From: an uncultured Eubacteriales bacterium | GTDB lineage: Bacteria > Bacillota > Clostridia > Peptostreptococcales > Anaerovoracaceae | Assembly: GCA_902796875.1 (NCBI GenBank) | Contig: CADBQT010000055.1 | Location: 1 to 15,950, forward strand | Reading direction: 5' to 3' | DNA length: 15,950 nt | In this document: one piece after another, positions 6,208-14,833 of the stretch | How positions within the stretch are numbered: the first letter of the stretch is position 1 | How the letters are laid out: each line of letters opens with the position of its first letter | Notes under the pieces: model-generated | Seen by the model: only the letters and a program-made list of their open reading frames with translations | Databases searched by the model: none | Told to the model about the DNA's origin: nothing | Program-made: the position numbers and the translations under genes

Positions 6208-7392
6208 ATGAAAGAATTCGAACTGAAGTACGGCTGCAACCCGAACCAGAAGCCGGCGAAGATCTACATGCACGACGGAGGGGAACTGCCCATCACCATC
6301 GTCAACGGCCGGCCGGGCTACATCAACTTCCTGGATGCCTTCAACTCCTGGCAGCTGGTCCGGGAGATCAAGGCGGCCACGGGACTTCCCGCAGCCACTT
6401 CCTTCAAGCACGTCAGCCCGACCTCTGCGGCGGTGGGAAAGAAGCTGTCCCCCGAGATGAAGAAGGCCTACTTCGTTGATGACATCGAAGGTCTGGATGA
6501 TTCCCCCCTGGCCTGCGCCTATGCCAGAGCCCGGGGAACGGACCGGCTTTGCTCCTTCGGCGACTTCATCGCCCTGTCCGATGTGTGCGATGAGACCACG
6601 GCCAGGATCATCGGCCGGGAGGTCTCCGACGGCGTCATCGCTCCGGGTTACACGGAGGAAGCTCTGGAGATCTTAAAAGGCAAGAAGAAAGGCAACTACA
6701 ACGTGATCGCCATCGATCCGGACTACGAGCCGGCCGAGCAGGAGATTCGCCAGGTCTTCGGGATCACCTTCGAGCAGGGACACAACAACGTGAAGATCGA
6801 CGAAAGTCTTCTGGAGAATATCGTAACGAAGAATAAGGATCTCCCCGATGAGGCAAAGACGGATCTGATCATCGCCCTCATCGCCCTGAAGTACACCCAG
6901 TCCAACTCGGTGTGCTTCGCCATGGACGGCCAGTGCATCGGCATCGGCGCCGGCCAGCAGTCCCGGATCCACTGCACCCGTCTGGCGGCCAGCAAGGCGG
7001 ACACCTGGCATCTGCGGATGCACGAGAAAGTGCTGAACCTGCCTTTTCGGGAGGATCTGCCCAGAGCGGTCAGAGATAACGCCATCGACGGCTACGTCAA
7101 CGAGTACGAAGAGGACGTCTGCGCCGAGGGGAACTGGCAGAAGTATTTCACGGAGCAGCCTGAGCCTCTGACGAGAGAGGAAAAGCGGGCCTATCTGGAT
7201 ACGAAGAAGGGCGCATCCCTTGCTTCCGACGCATTCTTCCCCTTCGGGGACAGCATCCAGAGGGGAGCCATGAGCGGCGTCTCCTACGTGGTCCAGCCCG
7301 GAGGATCCATTCGGGATGAGGAAGTGGTCGCGGCCTGCGACGAGTACGGCGTGGTGATGATCTGTAACGGCGTTCGCCTGTTCCACCACTAA
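6208..7392 (+). CDS. purH: AICAR formyltransferase, stand-alone (PurH transformylase domain only)
   Basis: 394 residues, cytosolic. It moves a formyl group from 10-formyl-THF to AICAR, giving FAICAR. It begins directly with the transformylase region (ELKYGCNPNQKPA, 5-17) and lacks the N-terminal MGS-like IMP cyclohydrolase domain of about 200 residues found in bifunctional PurH. Motifs: the catalytic Lys67-His68 in SFKHVSPTSAAVG (65-77), SFGDFIALSD (116-125), APGYTEEALEILK (145-157), YTQSNSVC (229-236), GQCIGIGAGQQSR (241-253), and the terminal RLFHH resembling the RHFRH-type end of the family. The ring-closing partner is the PurO domain just upstream. Start ATG follows AGGAGAAAGGAG (6189-6200). 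54 nt separate it from the fusion gene, with no terminator. Confidence 0.93.
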   Translation: MKEFELKYGCNPNQKPAKIYMHDGGELPITIVNGRPGYINFLDAFNSWQLVREIKAATGLPAATSFKHVSPTSAAVGKKLSPEMKKAYFVDDIEGLDDSPLACAYARARGTDRLCSFGDFIALSDVCDETTARIIGREVSDGVIAPGYTEEALEILKGKKKGNYNVIAIDPDYEPAEQEIRQVFGITFEQGHNNVKIDESLLENIVTKNKDLPDEAKTDLIIALIALKYTQSNSVCFAMDGQCIGIGAGQQSRIHCTRLAASKADTWHLRMHEKVLNLPFREDLPRAVRDNAIDGYVNEYEEDVCAEGNWQKYFTEQPEPLTREEKRAYLDTKKGASLASDAFFPFGDSIQRGAMSGVSYVVQPGGSIRDEEVVAACDEYGVVMICNGVRLFHH

Positions 7393-7438
7393 GGCCAGAA
7401 CGTCCGGCCGGGAAGGCCAGGGAAGGAGTAAAGCGCAA

Positions 7439-8707
7439 ATGAAGATCATGGTAGTTGGCGGCGGCGGCCGCGAGCACAGCATCATAAAAAAACTGAAAGA
7501 AAACCCGGACATCGAAAAGCTTTACGCTCTGCCGGGCAACGGCGGCATCGCGGCGGATGCCCAGTGCGTTCCCATCGGAGCCACGGACATCGAAGCCATC
7601 GCCGCCTTTGGACGGGAAGAAGCCATCGATTTCGCCGTGGTGGCCCCGGACGATCCTCTGGCCATGGGGTGCGTGGATGCCCTTCACAGTGAAGGGATCC
7701 CCTGCTTTGGCCCGGACAAGAACGCGGCCATCATCGAGGCCAGCAAGGTCTTCGCCAAGGATCTGATGAAGAAATACGGGATCCCCACCGCTCAGTACGA
7801 GGTCTTCACCGATATGGAAAAGGCCCTGGAATATCTTGAAACGGCGCCCATCCCCACGGTGGTCAAGGCGGACGGACTGGCTCTGGGCAAGGGCGTGATC
7901 ATCGCCGAGACCAGAGAGGATGCGAAAGCGGCGGTCCGGTCCATGATGGAAGAGAAGAAGTTTGGCGACAGCGGCAGCCGGGTGGTCATCGAGGAGTTCC
8001 TCACCGGCCCGGAAGTTTCCGTTCTGTCCTTTACCGACGGCAAGACCATCGTTCCCATGGTCGCTTCCCAGGATCACAAGCGGGCCCTGGACGGAGACCA
8101 GGGACTGAACACGGGAGGCATGGGCGTGGTCGCTCCCAATCCCTGCTACACGAAGGAGATGGCGGATCGGTGCATGGAGGAGATCTTCCTGCCCACCATC
8201 CGGGCCATGAAGGAGGAGGGAAGGACCTTCAAGGGATGCCTTTACTTCGGCCTGATGATCACGGAGAACGGTCCCAAGGTGATCGAGTACAACTGCCGCT
8301 TCGGCGATCCGGAGACCCAGGCCGTACTGCCTTTGCTCCGGTCGGATCTGCTGACCATCATGAAGGCGGTGGAAGAGGAGAAACTGGCGGAAGCGGACGT
8401 GGAGTTTGCGGACGAGGCCTCCTGCTGCGTGGTCATGGCCTCCGGCGGATATCCGCAGAGCTACGAGAAGGGCCATCCCATCACCATGGGGGAGCTGGAC
8501 GAAAACGTGGACGTGTTCGTGGCCGGCGCCAAACTGGAGGACGGTGTACTCAAGACCTCCGGCGGCAGAGTGCTGGGCGTCACGGCGGTGGCGGACACTC
8601 TGGAAGAGGCCATCGAATGCGCCTACCGGAACGTGGAGAAGATCCGGTTCGAGAAGGCCTACTGGCGCAAAGACATCGGGAAAAGAGCTTTGGAAGCATT
8701 GAAATAA
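7439..8707 (+). CDS. purD: PurD, phosphoribosylamine-glycine ligase (GAR synthetase)
   Basis: 422 residues, normal length. It joins glycine to phosphoribosylamine using ATP. Domains: N-terminal Rossmann-like part with MVVGGGGREHSI (4-15) and LPGNGGIA (31-38), then an ATP-grasp with VVKADGLALGKGV (141-153), EEFLTGPEVSV (185-195), LNTGGMGVVAPNP (223-235) and the metal site VIEYNCRFGDPETQ (281-294), and a C-terminal lid with GGRVLGVTAVADTLEEA. It acts on the product of the PurF step and feeds PurN. GGAAGGAG (7421-7428) precedes the ATG by 10 nt. The 46-nt gap before it is rich in GGCC repeats but has no T-run, so it does not look like a terminator. Confidence 0.98.
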   Translation: MKIMVVGGGGREHSIIKKLKENPDIEKLYALPGNGGIAADAQCVPIGATDIEAIAAFGREEAIDFAVVAPDDPLAMGCVDALHSEGIPCFGPDKNAAIIEASKVFAKDLMKKYGIPTAQYEVFTDMEKALEYLETAPIPTVVKADGLALGKGVIIAETREDAKAAVRSMMEEKKFGDSGSRVVIEEFLTGPEVSVLSFTDGKTIVPMVASQDHKRALDGDQGLNTGGMGVVAPNPCYTKEMADRCMEEIFLPTIRAMKEEGRTFKGCLYFGLMITENGPKVIEYNCRFGDPETQAVLPLLRSDLLTIMKAVEEEKLAEADVEFADEASCCVVMASGGYPQSYEKGHPITMGELDENVDVFVAGAKLEDGVLKTSGGRVLGVTAVADTLEEAIECAYRNVEKIRFEKAYWRKDIGKRALEALK

Positions 8708-8721
8708 GAAAGGATACAGCG

Positions 8722-11700
8722 ATGGTAGATCGGATATATGTGGAGAAAAAAGAGGCGGCTGCCGGCGAAGCGAAGGCCCTGCTCAGTGAGATCCGGGACT
8801 TTTTGGGGATCAAAGGGCTTACGAAGCTTCGGATCCTGAACCGCTACGACGTAGAGGGAGCAGACCCGGATCTGTTCGACACGGCTATCGTCAAGGTCTT
8901 TTCCGAGCCTCAGGTGGACCGGATCTACGCAGGCCTGGAGTCGGCGGGGATCGAAAAGGGAGCCCATGTTCTCGCGGTGGAGGCCCTGCCCGGTCAGTTC
9001 GACCAGCGGGCGGATTCGGCGGCCCAGTGCATCCAGATCATATCCTGCGGGGAGCGGCCTCTGGTGGCCTACGCCAAGGTCTACGTTTTCGAAGGCGACC
9101 TGACGGAGGACGATCTTGCCGCTATCCGGCGACACGTGATCAACCCGGTGGAGACCAGGGAAGCGGCCCTGGACGTGCCGGAGACTCTTCAGACCATCTA
9201 CGATGTGCCCCCGGATGTGGCGGTCCTGGACGGATTCACCGACCTGGACGAGGCGGGCCTTTCGGCCATGATCTCCGATCTGGGACTGGCCATGGACCTG
9301 GGAGATCTGAAGGTCTGCCAGGCCTACTTCCGTGAGGAAAACCGGCCGCCTACCATGACGGAGATCCGGATGATCGACACCTACTGGTCCGACCACTGTC
9401 GGCACACCACCTTCAATACGGTGATCGACGACGTGTCCTTCGCCGATCCGGTGCTCCAGGGAGCATATGAGGAGTATCTCAAGACCCGCGAGTCGCTGGG
9501 CCGGACGAAGCCGGTCACCCTGATGGATCTCGGGACCATCGCCGCAAAGGCAATGAAGGCCGCGGGAAAGATGGACGGTCTGGACGAATCGGAGGAGATC
9601 AACGCCTGCACGGTGAAGATCAAAGCCCGGATCGACGGTGTGGATGAGGACTGGCTTCTTCTCTTTAAGAACGAGACCCATAACCATCCCACGGAGATCG
9701 AGCCCTTCGGCGGAGCGGCCACCTGTATCGGCGGCGCCATCCGGGATCCCCTGTCGGGAAGAGCCTACGTCTACTCGGCCATGCGGATCACGGGAGCTGC
9801 GGATCCCCTGAAGCCTTTGGAAGATACCCTGAAGGGCAAGCTCCCCCAGCGGAAGATCGTCACCTCGGCTGCCGATGGATATTCCTCCTACGGCAACCAG
9901 ATCGGCGTGACCACCGGACTGGTGGAGGAGATCTACCACGACGGTTATGCGGCCAAACACATGGAACTGGGCGCAGTGGTGGGCGCGGCCCCGGCGGAAA
10001 ACGTGGTCCGGGAAAGACCGGTCCCGGGAGACCTGGTGATCCTTCTCGGCGGCAAAACGGGAAGAGACGGCTGCGGCGGAGCTACCGGTTCATCCAAATC
10101 CCACGACATGACCTCCCTGGAGAGCTGCGGAGCCGAGGTCCAGAAAGGCAATGCTCCCGAAGAGAGAAAACTTCAGCGTCTGTTCCGGAGAGGGGAAGCC
10201 TCCCGGATGATCCGGCGCTGTAACGACTTTGGCGCCGGCGGCGTGTCGGTGGCCATCGGCGAACTGGCCGACGGCCTGGACATCGACCTGGATGTGGTGC
10301 CGAAGAAATACGAAGGCCTGGACGGAACGGAACTGGCCATCAGCGAATCCCAGGAGCGGATGGCTGTGGTCATCGATCCGGCGGATCTGGAGCGGTTCAC
10401 CGCCATGGCGGATGAAGAGAACCTGGAGACCACCGTGGTGGCGAAAGTCACGGAGGAGCCCCGGCTGGTGATGCACTGGCGGGGCAAGACCATCGTGGAC
10501 GTGGCCAGAAGCTTCCTGGATTCCAACGGCGCCGAAAAACACGTCCATGTGGAGGCGCCGGCGGCGGTCATGCCGGAGAAAAAGGTGGAAGGGTCCTTCG
10601 CGGACAACTGCCGTGCTCTGGCCACAGACCTGAACGTCTGCTCCAAGCAGGGACTTTCGGAGAAATTCGACTCCACCATCGGCGCGGGCACGGTGCTCAT
10701 GCCCTTTGGCGGCAAGTACCAGAAGACACCTCCTCAGGTCATGGCCCAGAAGATCTCCGTGGAGGACAGAGTTTCCTCGACGGTGTCCCTCATGAGCTGG
10801 GGATACAATCCCTTTATTTCCGAGGCCAGTCCCTATCACGGAGCCTACCTTGCGGTAGTGGATTCCGTCTGCCGGCTTTATGCCGCGGGAGGCGGAGATC
10901 AGGCCAAGTACCTCAGTTTCCAGGAATTCTTCGAAAAACTGGGACAGGATAAGGCCAGCTGGGGGAAACCCTTCGCCGCCCTTCTCGGCGCCTACCGGGC
11001 CCAGATGGGTCTTCAGACGGCGGCCATCGGCGGCAAGGACTCCATGAGCGGGACATTCGAGAACATCCACGTTCCGCCGACCCTGGTCTCCTTTGCCGTG
11101 ACCACCACGGAGGCGGACCGGGTGATCTCTCCGGAATTCAAAGGTGCCGGCCACCCGGTATGGCTCCTCGCTCCGGAAACGGGTGAGGACGGATTGCCGG
11201 ATCTCACGTCCCTGAAGAAGAATCTGGATCTGGTCCTTTCGCTGACCGGCGAGGGCAAAGTCCTCTCCGCCTGGACCGCAGGCTTCGGCGGCGTCGCCGA
11301 GGGCGTGATGAAGATGGCTCAGGGCAACCGGATCGGATTCACTTATGAGGACGACTACACACTGGATCAGCTCTTCGGCTGGAACTACGGAGCATTCCTT
11401 CTGGAAACGGAACCGGGAGCAGAGGACAGCCTGAAGGCGGCGGGAGCATCTCTTCTGGGAGAGACCACCGATGCTCCCGAGATCCGAAAGGGAGAAGAGG
11501 TCCTTGCCATCGAAGAACTGGAGAAGATCTCCGAGGACAAGCTGGAATCCATCTATCCCTATAACATCGAAACCACTCCTCAGGAGCTGCCGGATCTGCG
11601 TTGGGAAAAGGAAAAGACCCCTGTGGGTCCCGTGGTCCGCACGGCCCGTCCCAAGGTGCTGATCCCGGCATTCCCGGGGACCAACTGTGAATACGACTCG

Positions 11701-12444
11701 GCCAGAGCCTTTGCGGCTGCCGGTGCCGAGCCCAAGATCCAGGTCATCCGCAACCGGACGGCCCAGGACATCGCCCAGTCCGTGGAGGACTTTGCCGCGG
11801 CCCTGAAGGAATCCCAGATGTTCTTCATTCCCGGCGGATTCTCCGGAGGAGACGAGCCCGACGGATCCGGCAAATTCATCACCGCATTCTTCCGCAACCC
11901 CCAGGTGGCGGAGGCGGCGACGGAGCTGTTGGACGCACGTAAAGGTCTGGCCGCCGGCATCTGCAATGGCTTCCAGGCGCTGATCAAACTGGGGCTGGTG
12001 CCCTTTGGCAAGATCACGGAGATGAATGAGAACTGTCCGACCCTGGCCTTGAACGAGATCGGCCGGCATCAGTCCAAACTGGTCCGGATCCGGGTGGCTT
12101 CTGTCAAGTCTCCCTGGCTTTCCCGGGCAGAGCTGGGCGGCGTCTACACCGTTCCCATCTCCCACGGAGAGGGACGGCTCATCGCACCCCCTGAAGTCCT
12201 GGCGGACCTGGCGGAAAACGGACAGATCGCGACCCAGTATGTGGATATGGAGGGAAAGTCCTCCGACGACATACGGTTCAATCCCAACGGATCCATGTAC
12301 GCCATCGAAGGCATGACCTCACCGGACGGCCGGGTATTCGGCAAAATGGGTCACGCGGAACGTGTCGGGGACAACCTGTACAAAAATGTTCCCGGCAGGT
12401 ACGACATGGAGATGTTCGCTTCCGCGGTTGATTATTTCCGGTAG
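8722..12444 (+). CDS. purL: PurL, single-chain phosphoribosylformylglycinamidine synthase
   Basis: 1240 residues: the large one-polypeptide form, which contains what PurS, PurL and PurQ do separately in Bacillus. It converts FGAR to FGAM using glutamine and ATP. Order: PurS-like N-terminal domain (about 1-150), linker motif DTYWSDHCRHTTF (219-231), the two PurM-like synthase halves with KNETHNHPTEIEPFGG (316-331), and a C-terminal class I glutaminase with FPGTNCEYDSARAF, nucleophile Cys1081 (GICNGFQ), His1148 and Glu1150 (SHGEGR). The glutaminase is intact, unlike that of the PurF homologue in this operon. Start is the ATG at 8722 after AAGAAAGGA (8705-8713); the frame is open far upstream only as a shadow of purD. 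Last gene of the operon; its end overlaps the convergent membrane-protein gene by 13 nt. Confidence 0.98.
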   Translation: MVDRIYVEKKEAAAGEAKALLSEIRDFLGIKGLTKLRILNRYDVEGADPDLFDTAIVKVFSEPQVDRIYAGLESAGIEKGAHVLAVEALPGQFDQRADSAAQCIQIISCGERPLVAYAKVYVFEGDLTEDDLAAIRRHVINPVETREAALDVPETLQTIYDVPPDVAVLDGFTDLDEAGLSAMISDLGLAMDLGDLKVCQAYFREENRPPTMTEIRMIDTYWSDHCRHTTFNTVIDDVSFADPVLQGAYEEYLKTRESLGRTKPVTLMDLGTIAAKAMKAAGKMDGLDESEEINACTVKIKARIDGVDEDWLLLFKNETHNHPTEIEPFGGAATCIGGAIRDPLSGRAYVYSAMRITGAADPLKPLEDTLKGKLPQRKIVTSAADGYSSYGNQIGVTTGLVEEIYHDGYAAKHMELGAVVGAAPAENVVRERPVPGDLVILLGGKTGRDGCGGATGSSKSHDMTSLESCGAEVQKGNAPEERKLQRLFRRGEASRMIRRCNDFGAGGVSVAIGELADGLDIDLDVVPKKYEGLDGTELAISESQERMAVVIDPADLERFTAMADEENLETTVVAKVTEEPRLVMHWRGKTIVDVARSFLDSNGAEKHVHVEAPAAVMPEKKVEGSFADNCRALATDLNVCSKQGLSEKFDSTIGAGTVLMPFGGKYQKTPPQVMAQKISVEDRVSSTVSLMSWGYNPFISEASPYHGAYLAVVDSVCRLYAAGGGDQAKYLSFQEFFEKLGQDKASWGKPFAALLGAYRAQMGLQTAAIGGKDSMSGTFENIHVPPTLVSFAVTTTEADRVISPEFKGAGHPVWLLAPETGEDGLPDLTSLKKNLDLVLSLTGEGKVLSAWTAGFGGVAEGVMKMAQGNRIGFTYEDDYTLDQLFGWNYGAFLLETEPGAEDSLKAAGASLLGETTDAPEIRKGEEVLAIEELEKISEDKLESIYPYNIETTPQELPDLRWEKEKTPVGPVVRTARPKVLIPAFPGTNCEYDSARAFAAAGAEPKIQVIRNRTAQDIAQSVEDFAAALKESQMFFIPGGFSGGDEPDGSGKFITAFFRNPQVAEAATELLDARKGLAAGICNGFQALIKLGLVPFGKITEMNENCPTLALNEIGRHQSKLVRIRVASVKSPWLSRAELGGVYTVPISHGEGRLIAPPEVLADLAENGQIATQYVDMEGKSSDDIRFNPNGSMYAIEGMTSPDGRVFGKMGHAERVGDNLYKNVPGRYDMEMFASAVDYFR

Positions 12445-14333
12445 AGAGGATCGGGCAGAGAGGCGAAGATCTCCGGATCCGGCGCCTCGCCCATGTCTGT
12501 GATGCCTTTGCCCGTATGAGGGTGGAAGTGGGTGTAGATCACGTCGCCGATGAAGGCGGCGGCAAGACAGATGGTCATTGTCCTCACCAGCCTGTTGTTG
12601 ACCCGCATGAGGAGGGTGTCCAAAACGGGGCCCAGGAAGTAGACCAGGGCGCTTCCCAGGACCGCAAAGGCAAAGAGGCCTTCGGCGCAGATCCTTCCGT
12701 CGAGATTAAGAAAATAATTGGAGTAGTCCCACCACCGCATCCCGGTGGTGGCTTCCATTATGTACGATGTCAGATACTCTACGAAGCCGCAGAGCGTGGC
12801 GATGCCGAAGAATTCGGCCAGGGGTTTGGTGCGCAGGCGGCATAAAACGATGAGGATCAGCGCTCCGCCGGCGCCGTATATGGGGATCCATGGTCCGTGA
12901 AGGCTGCCCCGATTGACCAGTTCTCCGGTCTGGATGATGAAGAGGATCACTTCCCAGAGCCACCCGATCATGGCAAAGAGGAAGAACATGAGCCCCAGGT
13001 TCCACAGGGTGTAACAGCGAATGAAGTTGGTCTGGATCCTTTCCACCAGAGGAACCTCCCGCAGGCGGGGATTCAGCCGGTCCGGATAGGCCAGGCCGCC
13101 GGCCTGCTCCATATCTCCCCGGACCCGGTATTTCCGGTTTTCCACTTCCTGATATCTCTCCTTGGCTTCCATGGTGCCCATCCAAAGAGCCATGTTTTCG
13201 GCAAAGAATCTCTTGACTCCCGTAAGCTCGATCTCGTATTTGTCCAGCTCTTCCATCTCCTTCGCAGAATCCCGATAGGTCTCCCGGAGAAGCCTGGGCT
13301 CAGCCTTCTCGAAAAGGAAGGTGTCATCCAAAGCTTCCGTCCCGGGAATGCCGGCTTCGATGGCCTGCTGACGGACCCGGGCGTAGTATTCCGCCATGGC
13401 GGACAGCTTGTAGGGGGCGTAGAAGAAGATGTTGATCACGCCGAAGGAGGCGAAGCCAAGAGCCAGCCATCCCAGAAAGGTCAGCTCAAGTTTGAAGCAT
13501 TCCATCTTGTGTCCGTCCATCATCCGCCGGGAAAGGGCCACCGCCTCCCGTGGGTCGATGTCCGGATTTTCCGCAGCGATATAGGGGACAAGATAGTAGG
13601 AATACCGCTTGATGAAGGCGCCGGCAATGGTGAAGAACCAGAGGGCGTAAAGGAAATCCGCCCAGATCACCGTCAGGGATACCCGGACCCAGCGCCGGGC
13701 GTGCTTCACATGGAGTATATGGTGAAACGGGACCTTCTCGTAGAGCCGGCATTCCTGATACATCCGCCGGACGATGACCGTATATGGCTCCCGCACCAGG
13801 ACAAAGACAAACGAGTAGAGAAGGGCGGCCAGAATAACGAAAAGGACCACCGACAGGGTGGGAGACCTGGTGATGGTGAAGATGGCCTGCAGGACTTTGA
13901 CGTACAGGTGGCCGGAGGTCACCGTGCCGATGGTGGAAGCCAGAAAGCCCTCTGTGTGGCCAAGGGCTCCGCCGCCGGAATTCTCATAGAGGGCCTGCAG
14001 CTCGTCGGAAAGCTCGATCCCCTCGATCACGTTTCCCATGGCGATATCCCGAAACACTTCCGAACCGGGATCCGAATACCGGGCGGTGTCGAAGCTCTCA
14101 GGCTGACCGGCATGACCCGGCAGCTCCGTATGGGTGGCATGAAGGAAGAGCGCTCCTCCGGAGAACTCGCTTCCCAGCATGATGGCGATCAGGGCGAGGA
14201 GGATCAATAGCCCGTAGTGACGTTTCATGGTCTTCAGGGCGCTCTTCTTGATGGCTCTTCGTTCCTTCCGCCCCATGAGAGGGGTATTTTCACCGGTTTC
14301 CGGCGTTGGGGTGGTGCTGGGTGTGGTGTTCAT
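12432..14333 (-). CDS. DUF975 + putative ABC-transporter type IV (CmpB/DUF1113-like) membrane protein
   Basis: 633 residues, integral membrane. The N-terminal region (about 20-320) resembles DUF975: a basic start (MGRKERRAIKKSALKTMKR, 20-38), helices near 40-55, 158-180, 221-242 and 281-304, and the signature SYYLVPYIAAENP (245-257) plus ALSRRMMDGHK (266-276). A charged cytosolic linker follows (about 315-440). The C-terminal region (about 441-612) resembles the putative ABC-transporter type IV family: FAMIGWLWEV (453-462), VNRGSLHGPWIPIYGAGG (473-490), CGFVEYLTSYIMEA (515-528), RWWDYSNYFLNLDGRICAEG (533-552) and HTGKGITD near the end, with about five helices. Function unknown for both. The start has GGAAGGA 10 nt upstream (plus-strand region 14343-14352) and its own promoter. 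The N-terminal 19 residues are Thr/Pro-rich, so a start at Met20 is possible. Convergent with purL. Confidence 0.85.
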   Translation of the reverse strand: MNTTPSTTPTPETGENTPLMGRKERRAIKKSALKTMKRHYGLLILLALIAIMLGSEFSGGALFLHATHTELPGHAGQPESFDTARYSDPGSEVFRDIAMGNVIEGIELSDELQALYENSGGGALGHTEGFLASTIGTVTSGHLYVKVLQAIFTITRSPTLSVVLFVILAALLYSFVFVLVREPYTVIVRRMYQECRLYEKVPFHHILHVKHARRWVRVSLTVIWADFLYALWFFTIAGAFIKRYSYYLVPYIAAENPDIDPREAVALSRRMMDGHKMECFKLELTFLGWLALGFASFGVINIFFYAPYKLSAMAEYYARVRQQAIEAGIPGTEALDDTFLFEKAEPRLLRETYRDSAKEMEELDKYEIELTGVKRFFAENMALWMGTMEAKERYQEVENRKYRVRGDMEQAGGLAYPDRLNPRLREVPLVERIQTNFIRCYTLWNLGLMFFLFAMIGWLWEVILFIIQTGELVNRGSLHGPWIPIYGAGGALILIVLCRLRTKPLAEFFGIATLCGFVEYLTSYIMEATTGMRWWDYSNYFLNLDGRICAEGLFAFAVLGSALVYFLGPVLDTLLMRVNNRLVRTMTICLAAAFIGDVIYTHFHPHTGKGITDMGEAPDPEIFASLPDPLYRK

Positions 14334-14368
14334 ATCGTGCTTTTCCTTCCGGTAGATAATCTGCCCAA

Positions 14369-14397
14369 AGTATACTACAGTCCCCGCCGATTGACAA
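14369..14397 (-). promoter_or_regulatory. Promoter of the minus-strand membrane-protein gene
   Basis: Read on the minus strand: TTGTCA (14397-14392), a 17-nt spacer, TATACT (14374-14369). Five of six bases match consensus in each box. Transcription would start near 14362, about 28 nt before the ATG at 14333, leaving room for the GGAAGGA site. Confidence 0.75.
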
Positions 14398-14432
14398 CGA
14401 AAGGGGGGATCCCCATGAATTCAAGCTTTTGC

Positions 14433-14461
14433 TTGCATTGGCCTTGTGGGTATGGTAGTAT
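14433..14461 (+). promoter_or_regulatory. Probable promoter of rpsO
   Basis: TTGCAT (14433-14438), a 17-nt spacer, TAGTAT (14456-14461) with TG at 14453-14454, an extended -10. The -35 is weak. The start would be near 14468, giving a leader of about 83 nt. The -10 region shares TATGGTA with the pur promoter. Confidence 0.55.
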
Positions 14462-14477
14462 ATGCGATGTGAGTTTA

Positions 14478-14524
14478 CCTGCGGCTGAGATACACGACAC
14501 TCCGACGTGGATCCCGGCTCCAGG
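14478..14524 (+). promoter_or_regulatory. Structured rpsO leader (candidate S15 autoregulatory element)
   Basis: A bulged hairpin can be drawn by hand: CCTG (14478-14481) with CAGG (14521-14524), CGG (14482-14484) with CCG (14514-14516), and GAT-A-CACG (14489-14496) with CGTG-G-ATC (14506-14513). CTGA and GCTC are unpaired bulges. It ends about 12 nt before the rpsO Shine-Dalgarno. S15 represses its own mRNA through leader structures in several bacteria, but I cannot match this fold to a known class, and a CTGAGA stretch in it is not a TPP riboswitch. Confidence 0.4.
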
Positions 14525-14550
14525 CATATGTGACAAAAGGAGAAATTATT

Positions 14551-14817
14551 ATGATCACCACGGAAAAGAAAGCTGAGATCATCAAGGAGTTTCAGACGAA
14601 GGAAGGCGACACCGGATCTCCCGAAGTTCAGGTAGCGATCCTGACCTATCGGATCAACGATCTGAACGAGCATCTGAAAGTCCATCAGAAGGACCACCAT
14701 TCCCGCAGAGGACTGCTGAAGATGGTCGGTCAGAGAAGAAACATCCTCAACTATCTGAAGGAGAACGATCTGGAGAGATACAGAAGCCTGATCGCCCGTC
14801 TGGGACTGAGAAAGTAG
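14551..14817 (+). CDS. rpsO: 30S ribosomal protein S15
   Basis: 88 residues, standard length. A primary 16S rRNA-binding protein of the small subunit platform. Family hallmarks: [17 protein letters not shown] (20-36), [19 protein letters not shown] (39-57), [11 protein letters not shown] (61-71) and [13 protein letters not shown] at the end. AAAGGAG (14536-14542) lies 8 nt before ATG 14551; the GTG at 14530 has no such support. The gene has its own promoter and terminator. The common neighbour pnp does not follow; a polysaccharide deacetylase does. Confidence 0.99.
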   Translation: MITTEKKAEIIKEFQTKEGDTGSPEVQVAILTYRINDLNEHLKVHQKDHHSRRGLLKMVGQRRNILNYLKENDLERYRSLIARLGLRK

Positions 14818-14833
14818 GATCATACAGATTGTT

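Noticed and set aside
8170..8721. N-terminal extension of PurL into purD
   Set aside because: The frame is open, but it is a shadow of purD; translation at 8722 has a ribosome binding site and the typical PurL start.
12460..12495. Hairpin near the purL end (GAGGCG ... CGCCTC) as terminator
   Set aside because: There is no T-run on either strand and it lies inside the coding end of the membrane-protein gene.
12897..14210. 437-codon plus-strand frame opposite the membrane-protein gene
   Set aside because: The minus-strand product has helices and conserved motifs; the plus-strand product is rich in His, Gly and Pro without motifs and has no ribosome binding site.
14391..14420. Plus-strand promoter starting with a perfect TTGACA at 14391
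   Set aside because: No acceptable -10 box at 16-18 nt; the bases are better explained as the overlapping -35 of the minus-strand promoter.
14478..14530. TPP riboswitch suggested by GGCTGAGA in the rpsO leader
   Set aside because: The second conserved half (CTGGATAATGCCAGCG-like) is missing, and S15 is not a thiamine gene.
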